A stretch of 64,000 nt of DNA, from NCBI GenBank assembly GCA_963556145.1, contig OY744463.1, forward strand, positions 6,138,001 to 6,202,000, read 5' to 3'. Positions 10,316 to 22,900 of the stretch are shown piece after piece. This DNA comes from Hygrocybe punicea. Its lineage: Eukaryota; Basidiomycota; Agaricomycetes; Agaricales; Hygrophoraceae. Numbering within the stretch: position 1 is the first letter of the stretch; each line of letters opens with the position of its first letter. Under the pieces are notes generated by a model. It was given only the letters and a program-made list of their open reading frames with translations, was not told the origin of the DNA and searched no databases. The translations under genes were made by a program, and so were the position numbers.

Positions 10316-10995
10316 TCTCTAGACAAAGTACCCAGCCTCCCTCAACAGTACTCTCACTTCTGGCGTATCAGGTTTCATTACACCGTCGATGGGGACAAAG
10401 ATTTCGTAATGTTTTTGCCGGCTATGGCGCACACCAAATTGACGGTCTGGTCTCCCCTGAAAGAAGAATGAGAGATCGATTGAGGAGGCGCAAAGCCATA
10501 CGCACATCCACGCCATATCGATATGACTCGTCTGAAACTACTTGGCCATGCCGCCATTTCCCATCAGCAGTCTTCACCCACACATAAGAGCCTATCTGAA
10601 ATCACCAGATTCATTTAACATATGATGGAGTGCGATGATATGATGAACGTACTTTTGCATACCAGTGAAACGGTTCCTCCAAAGTGCTTGGATGGACGTC
10701 CTCAAGGGTTTCGATGATGGTGGGCTCTCGGGTCTCCTTCCAGTTACGGAGTCTCATTATTAGCGAAATGACGTGGAGAACGAATAATGTCAAAGGCGAC
10801 AGTGGTAAAAAATGAGTGACGATCAGGACAAAGTTGGGATCCGATATTTGTAGAGTCCCCCTTTAAGAGGTGACCTTATATACTGCTCAGTCCAAGGTGT
10901 CAAAGAGTCAAAAGTGGGTGGTTACCTTCCCACAGGGTAAACCTTGTCCCTTCCGGCCACAAAATACCTTCCAAACCAGACGTCGATCACAATAG
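10316..10995 (-). CDS. Unknown small membrane protein, 5' end unresolved
   Basis: I do not recognise this family. The last three exons are clear: a membrane exon (about 10650-10860, FLPLSPLTLFVLHVISLIM then RLRNWKETREP), a middle exon with IGSYVWVKTADGKWRHGQVV that resembles an SH3- or Tudor-like strand pattern, and a C-terminal exon ending LLREAGYFV. Two introns (about 10602-10658 and 10460-10510) restore continuous reading. A further upstream exon (about 10920-10995, including VWFGRYFVAGRDKVYPVG) is plausible but no good ATG was found. The gene is convergent with MSH4 and divergent from the BNI4-like gene. Confidence 0.5.
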
Positions 10996-11339
10996 AAGAA
11001 TAAGCATATCTTCTGTCAATGAAGAAATGCTCCGTGGAGCGCTGGGACTCGTGATAGCATTGCTATTGTGGTGCAGAACGGCGCGGAGAGCGCCTAGGTT
11101 TTGTCTGCAAGGAGAAGTTCACAGAGATGGGCGGGAGTCAGAGGCTAATAACAAAAGAATGCTGCACAAAGGACAATCTCACGCCGTATTCATCCTTGTT
11201 AGGCAAATCTGGCGACCTTGTAAGTGGTGGAAATGGAGCTTGTTCAAACTGCGCGCCTTTGAGGGCGACTGGACCTGATCATGTTGGCCAAGTCAGGACA
11301 ATCAACGAGAGGGAGTACCTGAAAGTTCAACATTAATAG

Positions 11340-11732
11340 CGTACGTGACAGACCCATCAAGGGGTTGGTTGATAACGGGGCGGTGGTGTTTTGGTGTGCT
11401 TTGCAGCTTTTGGCTGTGTCACGGTGGCCAAGTTCAAGTGGTGTGCCGTTGCTATCGCTGGCCATCACCTCGAAACTAATAACCGTGGCCTCGACCTCGT
11501 CGTCGTCGTCGTCGCCGCCGCTACTGCTATCGTCGTCGTCGGGTCTGGTCGCTGTTATTTCTATTGAAAATCTGTGCGTCTTTCACATCGGCTGTTGACA
11601 AATATATCCCGAGCTGGATGCCCATTCTCGGTACTCCGTCTCGTCCTCCTTCCTTCTGCCCACCGCTGATTTCCCCTTTTAATCGTCCGTTCTGTTCACC
11701 TTCAGTCGTCTTGCGATTATCCTTGATGGTCC
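11340..11732 (+). promoter_or_regulatory. Upstream region of the BNI4-like gene with CGT microsatellite
   Basis: This is a G/C-rich leader with no family-like coding. It holds imperfect TCG/CGT trinucleotide runs at about 11496-11545. The last bases before 11733 give a reasonable start context (GTCCATGG). Confidence 0.35.
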
Positions 11733-14645
11733 ATGGCCGTGCTTGCTCCTCCAGATTGGTACCCTCCTAGAGATTCTTCAATGGACGTTCCATCTTCAAC
11801 AAACAGCTCCATCCCTCGCCAGCGTTCATCTCCCGTCACAGACAATACTTCATCATCCGCTCCTTTGTCTCATCAACTCCCGCAATCATCCTACTCTTAC
11901 CCAATCCAACAACCCCAAGGAGGATGGACCCCGTCCATTACCGCCCAACCTTTCTACCCAACCTTCTACCAAAATCACCATCCGCAGCAGCAGCAGCAGC
12001 AACCTTATGCCCTCCATGGCCAGCTAACACATTCTTCTCAAGCACAGATACCACCACAGGTTCCTTTTTTCGACCCCAACAATGCCCAGCTTGCCCAGTG
12101 GGCTTATCAACAAATGATGTTCAACGCCCAGCAAGGCTTTCCCCACGTCTCACCCCACCATACCACTCTCCCCAGCCAACCCCAGCGTAATACCCCAAAC
12201 CCTTCAAGTGACTACTTTACTTCACCCACTTTTAAACCTTTTCCTAGTGGCACTCCTCCACCATCCAACTTTTCCAGCAGCCACAGGGTTGGTGCCGTTG
12301 ACAATCAGAGCCCCCAATACAACGGTTTTCATCCATATCGTCGACCGACCCGCCAACCAACACACGCTCCAGATGCTCCTGATTGGCGCCCGCCAGCACA
12401 CCCTCAGCCCCCTTATGCCCACAGAGACGCCTCCGGTTCAACATCGTCCCTCAACTCCGGCTCGAGTCATGGCCACAATGCTGGTGCATCACGGCAGAGA
12501 ACCAACAGCGCTCAGAGCGCCAAAAGTGTTTCCAATAGCACATCTCCTCATGCGGTGGCCGGGAGTGTCAGAAGTCGGAATGGCTCGCCACAGGTACCCG
12601 CGAACAATAACACGCACGGGAGAACCGGAAGTGGCAACTCGTCGAGTTCGTCATCAGCGACGCCCTCCCCGCAGCGAGTGCCACACAACCGGAACCTCTC
12701 TTCGTCCTCATCAGGTTCTGCCATCCCACGAACTTCTGCCGTATCAACCACTTCTGGCTCGTCAATTCCCGTGGCGCGGCCCGTACGGCCGTCTCCCCTG
12801 TCCCAAGGTACCTTCACAGCGACGGAGAAGCGCATGTCCAGGGATGACAGTGATCTCGATCCTGCGCCAACCGCCGCCATGATTCGCAGCGGTGGCCTGA
12901 AAGGCCGTCTTCGTCGTGCGCTGTCTTTCAACGTGTCCTCGACCCTACGTGAGAATGCAGAGGATGACGACACTTCAATAAAAGCGAGCTCGTCCAAGCC
13001 AAACATATTTGTGAAAACCGGCACTGCAATAAGTTCGCCAAGTACCAGTGTCATCCCACGGACGCCGGACGGGACAGACGAACCGTCAACCCCGACCACA
13101 CCAGCCAAGAAGAAATCACGCGCCGCGTCATTGTTCAACTCGCGATTGAATGCATCCACGGATAACATCTCGCTTTCCTCTACTGTATCGTCCGCTTCGG
13201 TCATGATCCGGAAGCTCGGCAAGCTTGCACGGCGCAACTCACTTGCCGGTATCACCTCACTTTTCAAGGACAAAAAGGACAGGGGCGATGACGGCGGCGA
13301 CAAGAAAGGTAAGAAGAAGAGTGGTAAGGGGGAGGCATCTGAGGCCAGTGTTTCGCATGTGACGGCAGAACTCGATCGGATAAGCAGCGGGGACTGGTCC
13401 TCAGGGTCTGAAATGAGTGGTTTGAGCCCTGCTGCGAAGCTAGCGCGACAGCACACGTTGAAGAGCAACGCGGAAGCTGCTGCAAGAGCCAAGGCGCAAC
13501 TTGAAGCGCTCAGTGCTACAACTCATCGTGGTCTGAACGGCGCGGGAACGCCAGTGACCTGGGAAAAGAGTACGATGGCGCGGCAGCCATCACCAATCAA
13601 ACGTGGAGCAGTGGCGAGGGTGAATGAGGATGGAACGCGTGTGCTAGTAGAAGATGATGATGGCGCGAGCGACGATGGTAGTGAGATTGGTCATAATGGG
13701 CAGCCGCCGCCACCCCATACTGGGCAGGAGGTTTGGGATGAGGATGACGAATGGGGGGAGGGAGAGGATGACGAAGATGTAACGATTAGAGTAGGGTTCG
13801 AGAGGACAAGTCTTGACGACGGCGAGGAGGAGACACTGTCTTGGGCTGTGAATGTTCGGCGAAGTGTGGAGAAGATAAGGAAGCCAACAAAAGGCATCCT
13901 GAAAGGTGGGCTGCAGTTTCCACATCACTTTCATTTATTGATTATTACACCATCTCTCAGATGCTGGCAATTACAACCAGCAAGCTTTCCTCGTCCAACC
14001 TATTCCCAACCGCGCACGCTCAAACTCGTACAATTCCCATCCGGGGACCGCGGAACTTGGCCCATTAGCGCGCATCCCGTCCCCAGATCCGGACCACATC
14101 GACGGTTTACACAAACACCCGTCACACTCGTCGGTGCACTCGCTCCACGCCGTCGGCCCAGCTCCCTTGCTCCCACCCCTCGCTTTTGAGCTCTCTGACG
14201 GTCTAGGCCTGGATTCACCCAAGAAATTCGAGATGCCACGGGAGCCGTCGCCAGAAACCAGTCACCTCCCGTATCTCCCCGAAAAATCCCTTTTTAATCA
14301 CCCCAATTTCAACTCCTCCGCTCCGGCCTTGTCGACGATGCTCTCGAACGGTCCACCAATTCTCACGCACCGCTCGGCGACGGCGCCTGTGAAGCGGTTG
14401 ACGTTTGCTTCTAGTCTGTCGGTATACGACACGTTTTCGTCGACCATGTATGATAGGAGGAGCGAACCCGCCACTTGGAGCCGGTTAACACCCGCTCTGG
14501 CACAACAAATAAAAGAGGAGTTGAACTCGTACAAGATGGAGGAGATGGAGGTGCATTCCGCTAGTCGGATTCAGTACGTTTGTTTCTTCTCCAGTGTACA
14601 AGTTCTGACATCGGACGTCTTCACAGCACGCAATTTTTCGTTTGA
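11733..14645 (+). CDS. BNI4: BNI4-like scaffold protein with PP1-binding motif
   Basis: Bni4 recruits protein phosphatase 1 and links chitin synthase III to septins at the bud neck in yeast. The protein here is long, Ser/Pro/Gln-rich and mostly disordered, with a polyQ run near residue 90 and a conserved central stretch (GLKGRLRRALSF, KLARRNSLAGITSLFKDKK). The C-terminus carries the diagnostic block: RLTFASSLSVYDTF (an RVxF-type PP1 site), YDRRSEPATWSRLTP, and an IKEELNSYKMEEMEVHSASR helix ending in HTQFFV. Introns at 13906-13960 and 14574-14626 are GT-AG and restore this C-terminal block. The ATG at 11733 gives the longest frame with a good context. In a filamentous basidiomycete the role at septa is inferred from family knowledge. 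Confidence 0.8.
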
Positions 14646-15178
14646 TATCCTTTTTTGATTTCGTTGTCACGTTATGGCGTGATTTCCAAAAGTTCGATCC
14701 CCTCAACCGATACACCAACACATCCTAACCCCTTGATTTCGTCTAAGACAATCCACTCACGACTTTCTCACCTGCATATTTGAAATGCCCACGCCCAGGA
14801 TCAGTGTCGCATCCATCCATCGCTATCCAATTCATTCATATACCCCTCACATGTAATAATATTACGCTGTGTCCGCCCTCTCCCATACGCTCTTTATGTC
14901 GTCTGCATTGTGCGTTACTCATCCTTCTCTGAAATCAAAATTTGCAAAACAGCACGAGAACACCGTATCTTGGACTTGGACGGACTTCAGCCATGCTAAA
15001 TCTCGATTTTATTGTAGTACTTTTTTCTGCTTGACTTATTATTACACAGGATCGATAGATATAGCGATCTAAAGCCCCGCTGAGATGCGACTTAGAATCC
15101 ATCGTCCTCTTTGAAAGCAATGTGCGCGTTACTGCAATCAAATAATCATCGATCAGGATAGGCACTCACCACCGAAGC
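14646..15178. other. Intergenic, convergent 3' ends
   Basis: The stretch lies between the 3' ends of the BNI4-like gene and VPS72. No coding, RNA gene or repeat was recognised. It probably holds both polyadenylation regions. Confidence 0.5.
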
Positions 15179-16914
15179 TCAGTCGATGTCAATAGAATTT
15201 TCTAAATTCAACACTTCGGTACTGAGCTGCTGATTTGGGGGAGCTTCTAGATCATTCGTGTTCTTAGCCTCCTGGTGGGAAACATAACATCCCAAAGTAT
15301 CACTCCAGACGTATTCGTGAGCGAGAACCCGGGTGATTATATTGAAGGATGTGACATCCGCGAATGGGACACCTGTTCTCGGGTCTAAATAACGGGCATA
15401 CTTGCCAGTTATTGGACATCGTTGCTTCGGGCGACCTGTTAGTATGAGAAAAATATCCTCATTCAAATTTGATTCGGTAAGACATAACTGGGACGAACCT
15501 AGCGGCCTGCCTTTCCCAACGAATACTCTGAGGTCCTCCCATTGGACATGGTCCCCGAACATGGCTTCCATGGTATCTTTCCACGCCGCATGGGGCACGC
15601 CATCAAACTGGCCGAGTTCGTGTACCACGTAATTTTTGGTGACTTTCTCAGTCCGTTCGATGCGCTGTTGTGGCAGATGAGTGTGTGGTGTAATGGGGGT
15701 GGACAGATTAGAGGTAGCAACTTGGGGTAGAGATCCCGACGCCGAGGACGGTACCACCTGGTTGGGCTGTTGTTGTGGAGGAGGCTGCTGATAGTAGGGA
15801 ATACAGGTCACAAACGAATACGGAATTTGTGCATTTGTGCCAATGGGCTGATCTCCTGTCGTGGCCCTGTATGGATAGCCATATGGCGGCGGGGGCGGCG
15901 GCATGGGAGGATCAACAACGACTTTGATTTCCTCCACTTTGCTTACCCATTTAAGAAGGGGTCCGTTGATGGTAGCACGTACCACCCGAGCGCGTTTGCG
16001 CTTCTCTTCCTCCAGCTTAAGATAATCTCGATGTTCGACGATGTTACCTTCTTCATTATCGAGAGCGCGGGCAATCAATTCGTCCTGGGTGAGGGCACGA
16101 ATCTGACTTTTGACTCGCTTTGGAATGGCCGCTGCCTGTGTAGAGGAAGGGAGGCTAGTAGGCAGTGAAGAGCATGAAGCCGACAGAAACATCTGCCGGG
16201 TGACGCACCCTTTTTGCCTCGGATATCTTCATACGACTGAAAGTCTCAGACGTGTTCATCACAGTGTGCTTTCTCTGGCTTTGCCTCTTGCCTTTTGCAC
16301 TCTGGATGAGTTCGCCAGTCCGAACATCCACCGCAACACCTAGAGAGAGATGGCGTTTTGGATTTGACTTAATCGGTGTTGCGGAGCCAGGCGGTTCCGT
16401 TTGTGGAGACTCCTTGCGATGAGTTTGTGCATGAGGTTGAAAGGTGACTTTTTGGCGCGCGTGAGCAAGGGCGGTGGATTTGGCTACTCGCGCTCGGGCA
16501 GCCTGAGTACAATATGAACATACCCGCAAGACCGCCACGTAGACACGAACCTTCCTTGCTTGTTTTTCGTCATCTTGCACGATTGTGTCTCCGGCTTCAG
16601 CATCGTGCTGTGCAACTTCTTCGTCGGTACTTTCAAAATCGGACTCAAATATGTCCTCCTCCTCTGGTGAGATGAAATACGGTCATGTACAGCGTTCATG
16701 CAAGGTGAAAATACGGACCCCTGTCATCCACGAAGTCAACATCATCCTCTCCTTCCTTCACCGATTCATCAAACACCATTTCGGCCAGGGCTGCCTCCAT
16801 GCTGAAATGGACATGAGCAGTGCGAGGTAATTGCAAACTATAAGCCCACCGATTGCCCGCTGTACTGCGCCTTGGCCTGCGCATAACGAGGGACTCATCT
16901 GGATCACTTTCCAT
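15179..16914 (-). CDS. VPS72: SWR1 complex subunit VPS72/YL1
   Basis: YL1 proteins are histone H2A.Z chaperones in the SWR1 remodeller. The N-terminus has the YL1 signature RRPRRSTAGNRME followed by acidic segments (EGEDDVDFVDDR, EEEDIFESDFESTDEE) that bind H2A.Z-H2B. The middle is basic. The C-terminal YL1_C domain reads CPITGKYARYLDPRTGVPFA and then FNIITRVLAHEYVWS. At least five short introns are inferred; two alternative acceptors sit close together near 16150. The start at 16914 is chosen because it directly precedes the YL1 signature. A proline run (PPMPPPPPPYGYPYR) interrupts the conserved regions. The gene is head to head with mitochondrial bL34m. Confidence 0.87.
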
Positions 16915-16962
16915 CCAGTAAATAATGTCTGAAATACAAGAATAAACAAAACGCGCTCCGAA
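16915..16962. promoter_or_regulatory. 48-bp divergent promoter of VPS72 and bL34m
   Basis: The two start codons are only 48 bp apart on opposite strands, so the regulatory region must be shared or overlap the coding exons. No motif was recognised. Confidence 0.4.
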
Positions 16963-17331
16963 ATGCCTCGACTCGGAGTACCACCACAAATCGCCCGTAT
17001 TCTCATTCGACCGCCACGGCTACCAACCCACAATCTTATTGCGCGGCCTTTGCCACTGCGTAGCACATTGGCATACCCAACTAGAATTTTTTCTCATCAT
17101 CCTCCTCCCTTTTCACCACTCTTCGCATGGCATCGCCTGGACCCACTGGCAACCCCTGTACTATTGGGGTCCCTGCAGCACACGAGGCATGCTGCTAGAG
17201 GAACGGAATACCAGCCGTCTCAGCGGGTTAGGAAAAGGAGACACGGATTTCTAGCAAGGAAGAGGAGTGTTTCTGGAAGAAAAATTCTGGCGAGGCGAAG
17301 GGCGAAAGGGCGAAAGTTCTTGAGCCATTAA
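16963..17331 (+). CDS. MRPL34: Mitochondrial ribosomal protein bL34m
   Basis: A 122-residue single-exon protein. The last 43 residues are the bL34 fold: [20 protein letters not shown], then [18 protein letters not shown], very basic and nearly identical in pattern to bacterial L34. The N-terminal 75 residues are Arg/Pro/Leu-rich without acidic residues at the start, as expected of a mitochondrial targeting sequence. It is part of the large mitoribosomal subunit near the exit tunnel. Confidence 0.9.
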   Translation: MPRLGVPPQIARILIRPPRLPTHNLIARPLPLRSTLAYPTRIFSHHPPPFSPLFAWHRLDPLATPVLLGSLQHTRHAARGTEYQPSQRVRKRRHGFLARKRSVSGRKILARRRAKGRKFLSH

Positions 17332-17460
17332 TGGGGAGAAGAGTTCGTGTGTTCTCTCATTCCTCTGTCTGTACTCATTTGTTCTTGCCTTACTTGCAGA
17401 TTGACCGAGCGCGAGTGATGATTGCGTGAATTCCAGTTGTGAACCCAACGTAGACAATCG

Positions 17461-17497
17461 GTGTTGCCCCCTACAAACAGTGTTGCCCCCTACAAAC
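17461..17497 (+). repeat. Two-copy direct repeat upstream of MED9-like gene
   Basis: The word TGTTGCCCCCTACAAAC occurs twice, 19 bp apart, about 130 bp before the MED9-like start codon. It may be a simple slippage duplication or a duplicated factor site. Confidence 0.6.
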
Positions 17498-17625
17498 GGT
17501 AGAAGTACTATACTGCGCAGGAGGCGACTTGGCTGGCGGTACTGTACCCAAGGATTCGTTATTACTGTAGCCATCATATACTTATCAGCGGAATTGCTGA
17601 GTCACTGTGAATATTTGTTACCACA

Positions 17626-18105
17626 ATGACCAACACCGGACGGCAAACGCTGTATGAAGGTCTTCTCGTCAAGCTTGTCGCCGTCCTGCACCTTGTACGA
17701 AGTTCGGATGGCGCGAACACACCCAACTCAAAACAAGCCCTTTTCCAAGCCGTCAGCCATTCTATCCTACATCCTAAATCACCTCCCAGAGGACTGACTG
17801 GTCATCGTCAGACTAACAACTTCAAAAGTGCCATGAACCAAGCTAGAGAATTTGCGATTACTTTACCGGGAGGTGAGATGCTGATTGAAGAGCAAGATGA
17901 AGTTATCGACATGCTCGAACGGTTGAGGGATCGCAAAAGGTTTGTCCACTCAGGCTTGGGTTGCGCAATGCTTCATTATTCACTCCAAACCAGGGAACAA
18001 CTCTCTCATTTCTCAGACTGTGCACTCTCCTCGACCTTGAACGTTTCCGACCAGCACAAGATGGAAGTCGATTCCATGGCATCCACCCCTTACGCTCCCA
18101 CCTGA
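17626..18105 (+). CDS. MED9: Mediator subunit MED9-like
   Basis: Med9 belongs to the middle module of Mediator, which links activators to RNA polymerase II. The N-terminal helical part (LYEGLLVKLVAVLHLVRSS) is followed by the family core: FKSAMNQAREFAITLPGGEM, then LIEEQDEVIDMLERLRDRKR and, after one intron (17940-17991), EQLSHF. This matches the Med9 pattern of a helix, an L-P-G turn and a long charged helix. The protein is about 142 residues after splicing, small as expected. Assignment rests on this pattern only. Confidence 0.65.
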   Translation: MTNTGRQTLYEGLLVKLVAVLHLVRSSDGANTPNSKQALFQAVSHSILHPKSPPRGLTGHRQTNNFKSAMNQAREFAITLPGGEMLIEEQDEVIDMLERLRDRKRFVHSGLGCAMLHYSLQTREQLSHFSDCALSSTLNVSDQHKMEVDSMASTPYAPT

Positions 18106-18393
18106 TTCTCTTCAGACACCTTGTTATGTTTCCGACTGGCCCTCTTAACTTCTCCCTGGCAATAAATTTCAATACGCGAATGGAATGACCATTTGAATCG
18201 AGACCGATATTTGTCACCGTTGGTCAAAAGATCTGCCTCACCCCGTCAGCCCCTCTCAGCTCCTCTCTTTCACAACTATCATCGGCGTATCTTCTTTTCG
18301 CCTTGACGGCGCCATCTTGTTTTTCTTCGTACGGCTGGTCCACGTTTGCTTCGAGAACTCCTCTTCCAGTCATTTTACGCTTGCTTGTTACCG

Positions 18394-19790
18394 ATGTCGA
18401 ACCCAAATGGAAAACCCCTTTTGTGTTTCTTTCTGGCCATCACCGTCATCTTCTTGGAGAGCACTCGGGCCCAGCTCGCTGTCACATGGATATCTCCTTC
18501 CTCCGGAGACTCATTTGGCCCGGGAGACATGATCATTGCAAAGTGGAGCGCAGCTAAAGCAGTGAATTCACCCTCCTTTAGGCTCTGTTCGTCGAAGGAA
18601 GCTTTGGGGTCATATCCGAGAGGCTATCGCAATAACTCCAACGATCGTTGCGGGTCGGCCGTGTGGCCCCTTGTGGAAAAAAGTGCGGGATCGTATTTCG
18701 CCTCCTTGTGAGTCGTTTCGTGAGTCGATTTGTCCACCCATCGACTAAAAGGATATGTTTGGCCCAGGGCGGTGCCTAATATAACTAGTGAGGAAGAGTT
18801 CCATCTGGCAATGGAGGACGACTATGACAAGACTCTATCCTCGACTTTCTCCATCGCTTGTGAGTATTTACCTGATGATCTATTTTGCCAGAATTAATCC
18901 CAGATTTCACAGCGGCAGTATCTATTGTCAATACAGAAAATGATCCACCTCCCGCGGCCTCGAACCCATCGCAAACTTCAGGTGATCTTTCGTCACAGTC
19001 ATCAACTGCCACCTCCCGTCCATCTACCACAAAGCCGCCCTTCACGTCACCAGCAGCAACTGCAGCCATATCCGCATACACAGGCCCCGCGACGATGCTC
19101 CCTTCTTCCGTCGTTCCCTATCTCACTGCCACCCACACACCCCCACCCACTGCTGCATTTGCTGTTCCCCTCTCACTCGTTGGTGCAATTTTACTCGTTG
19201 CAGTTGGCCTCTCTTTCCATCATCACCGCCATCTCAAAGACGAACGTGCTAGTGATGCGGAAAAGATAGACTTGTCCCGCAGGTCGAGCCTCAGCAGTCT
19301 CAAGTCGATGTCCACGAGACGAAGTGATGTCAAACATGCGCTGGACGTACTGACAAGCAACGATGTTGGCTATGGATTCACGCCTACTTCTGTCTTTCTT
19401 CCAGCGGATATCCGACGCGAACCTCGACCATCGACTCGGCAAGCGTTCCCTGTCGCATTCTCCATGACAGCTTCAATGCCGAAAGCAGTTCCTGCTAACA
19501 CTTCCCGATTATCATCACGTTGTTTGACTCGTGTTACTTCAGAACCCACTGATGCAGATTCCGTCAACGCATCTGCTACCAACCTAGTATTATCCAACTA
19601 CATCCTTCCATCGCCCACATTGCTGTCCCCTCTCTTATCTGCCCCTCAAAGGCTGCACGTCCGGAATGAGGCTATGTCATCTTCATTTGCTGCTGATTCG
19701 TACCTGTATCGTGATAAACCATTACCCGTTAGTCCACGGCAGAGTGTGGATGTCTACGACGCAGTTGCGAAGGCAGTTAGTCGTCAATAG
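18394..19790 (+). CDS. Type-I membrane protein with Kre9-like ectodomain, function unknown
   Basis: The start at 18394 gives a clear signal peptide (PLLCFFLAITVIFLESTRAQ). The ectodomain begins AVTWISPSSGDSFGPGD, the style of Kre9/Knh1 or Ser-Thr-rich wall proteins, and has paired Cys residues. A Ser/Thr/Pro-rich stalk follows, then one membrane segment (AFAVPLSLVGAILLVAVGL), a HHHRH stop-transfer and a long cytoplasmic tail with Ser-rich motifs. Introns at about 18710-18768 and 18860-18904 restore the frame; for the second, only the downstream acceptor (ATCCCAG) avoids a stop. It may be a wall sensor of the Mid2/WSC style, but no catalytic domain is seen and this is inference. Confidence 0.65.
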
Positions 19791-19984
19791 TTCACTATTG
19801 TTCTCGCTCGGTTTGTTGTTAGATTATCCACTTCATGTTTATCTCAATCAGATCAAGATGCAGAAAGTTGTAGACTATTGGCTGTTCTTATAGCTTATAG
19901 ATTATGGCAAAGTCCGCACCTTGCCATTGTCAATAGTCCTGATTCTATCATATAACAAAATACAGGAATTGTAAGTACCCCTCA

Positions 19985-22900
19985 TCACCGTCCAATCCCC
20001 ATCTTTAATAACGCCCCAACAACGTCAACATCATCCCATCTGGTATCAACAACATCACCCTCGTTTACTGCGACTGCATGTTTCCTGCGCTGGATATAAT
20101 ATAGCGTATTCTTGAAATGGCGCGTTATCATCTCGGGGATTTGCACGCCTTCAATCAGTCCTGGTGGAGCGCGCTGCGATGGATGGACGTCTGGCGACGA
20201 AATGTTGTCAACGCTTGATGTTATAAGCTCGACCAGGCTGTTGATGTATTTGGGAGCAATCTGGCAAGAAGTACGAGTTGAGTTATTCTGTCGAAGAGGG
20301 GAAGACAAAAACTGACTGCTGGTGCACCCCGGTCGAAGTAATAAACGTATTGATCGAGAGTGTCGCAGTAAAGCTGTACTGTGACAATTTCTTCAGTTGC
20401 CGAATTGGCAATGCGCAATGATTTTTGTAAACACTCCAGAACACGTTTACTATCCCGATGCGGGTACTATATTACGTGGTCAAAAAGTCAGACCATGACG
20501 ACCCAAATGTAAAATGGAACGTACAGCTTTAACACCTTCTGCGTTTTCTTCCTTTGAACCTGACTTCTCCACGACTTCATTCGGTGCCTCCGCTTCTTCC
20601 TCGATCACTGGCGCCTCCTGCCACCACAGATGACTCGCCAGTCCGACTGCTGTGGCTTGGTGACTCTTCTTCAACAGCTTTGCTCCATGTAACGCAGCCT
20701 TCGTGATCAGGGTATCATAATTATCTACCCCGAATACTCTTGCGCATGCCAGCGTCCCGATCAAGAGTGTAATTGCTTGTAGCTGAGCCCGCGACTCTGA
20801 AATACTGTCTTCGTAAACCGTGAAGGCTTGCACATAGAGATCATATGTGAGATCTTCGAAATCGCATTCGTCGGCGATTTGTGCAGAGAGGAGGAAGAGT
20901 CGAAAGGCAATAGTTGGTGCCTCGACTTGGGTGGCAAGGATGGAGGTGAGTTGGCGTGTGAATTTAAGAATGGCAGACACTTTTGTTTTCCAGTCGTCCT
21001 CCTTGACAAAAGAACCATTGTTGTTGTTCACACGACTCCTATGAATAGAAGACCGACGTACTACATGTTCCCGGTTTTTATATCGCCGGCAAAGCTTGAT
21101 CGCGGAGGTGATCAAAGCCGGGAATGTGAATCGCATTCTTTCTCCCCCAGCGTCAAAGTGTCTCCGGGCTATTTGTAATAGCTGGAGAAGATACGATCAA
21201 GGTCGAACATGACAACATCTAGTAAGCACACCTCAAATTGTACATCCAGGGATTCAGCTCGGAAAAGGTGAACCATTCTCGCCACCCATCCCTGTTCCTC
21301 CGCCATTTCTTCTCGTTCCAAGTATCCCTGCCTGCGCCCATCCTTGAGATTTGACTGTGAACCAGTATTAAGACCCCAGCCCATACTATCCGATTGATCC
21401 TTGATGAGAACGTGACACAACTCGAGGACGCCATCGACATCTTCGGGTGTCTCGATAATTGTTTCATTTTTGAGCACGGAGGATATGATGGAATGTGCAA
21501 TCGAACGTCGGGTAGAAAAGAGCTGTTGGGTTAAGAGAGGTGCATAGTTTGGAATGGCCAGAAGCGTCAGTACTGATTGATAGGAATTGATGGGGGCCAC
21601 AAGGAGAGCGGAGAGGTTAGCAGATGTCTGTGAGGTATGTAGGTCTGGTCTGCGGATGGGTGAGTGTCGAGGATAAAACTTGATCAAGTGGAAATTACCC
21701 ATTAGAGAATTCTTTTATCTTCTCCTGGGCGAAACCAAGGACTTGGTCGACGTATTCCAGCCTGTCGGGATAACAACTTAATGATAAGTTAGTCAGCGAT
21801 ACGAGAAGGGCAGTAATATCCTGAATCGACAAGTCGGGCCGAGCCTATGTGAAAGGTTATTAACAGTAACATGAGAAGTATCTCATACTAGACTCACTTT
21901 GATAAGCTCTACCACCTGCTTCCAAAAGACTTCAAAGAGCTGAACATCTTCAGGTACACCTCTGAATTTCCGCACAGTCTGGCCCTTTTCACTCTCATTC
22001 ACCACCCCATTCGTCCCATTCACGTTAACGTCCAAAACAGGTCTCTCAGCTTCTGCAACAGGACTTTGTGGTTTCGGAGAACCCCATTCACCATGGATTT
22101 CCTGGCTAGGCAACACGGAGTTGGTATTCCCATTCTCCCGCACTCTGGCTTTTTGGATCTTCACTTTCTCAGCGAGACGGCGTGCGGCAGCGTCTTCTTG
22201 GCGTTTGGTCTCCTCGGGGTCCTCGCTCTCTGCTTCCCGAGCTGCGTAGGCTGCGAGACGATCGATGAGAGAGATGACGATTTGTTTGATGTTCACTTTT
22301 GGATGAAGTTGGGCTGTCGAAGAGAGGAATGGTCCCAGAGAGTGAAGGTGGAATTCATCCGTAAATACCTACGAGGCAGACTGGTTGGAACCGGCAGCCA
22401 ATGATAGTGGATTACTGTACCTGGATAACCACCTCCATCAGATATTCCTGCGCAATCACATCCTTACAATTAACAACTTGTTCCAAGATGCTCGGTAGAA
22501 TTGTGCGCTGGTACATGTCGAGGTCCACGCCGTCGAGCTGGCTGAGTCTGACAAGGTTGGTACCGACGAGGATACGCAGCTCGCGCCGCTCCATCTCGCG
22601 CTTTTCGCGATCCCGCGAGTGACCCTGATGCTGCAGGCGTACCCAGAGTTTATTCATCTCAATAAAGTTGGCGATGACGAAGGAAATGGAATCTTGCAAG
22701 TTACCGGCAGGCCTTGGCAAGATAACGTCAACAACGACCGGATTCTAGTAAAAGCAACCATACCCCGCGTCGGTGCCTATAGGCATATGGTCTCTTGTCT
22801 GGCCACTGAGATAATGCCGAAGAAAGAGACCTCGAATGGGGTGTAAGACACCTCGAGCCATCTCCATCATGTCTTTCATTATTTCCTTCACTGGGGCGTC

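Noticed and set aside
12548..13492. A 314-codon open frame on the minus strand
   Set aside because: It is antisense to the BNI4-like coding sequence, whose own frame has the conserved motifs; a shadow of biased codon use.
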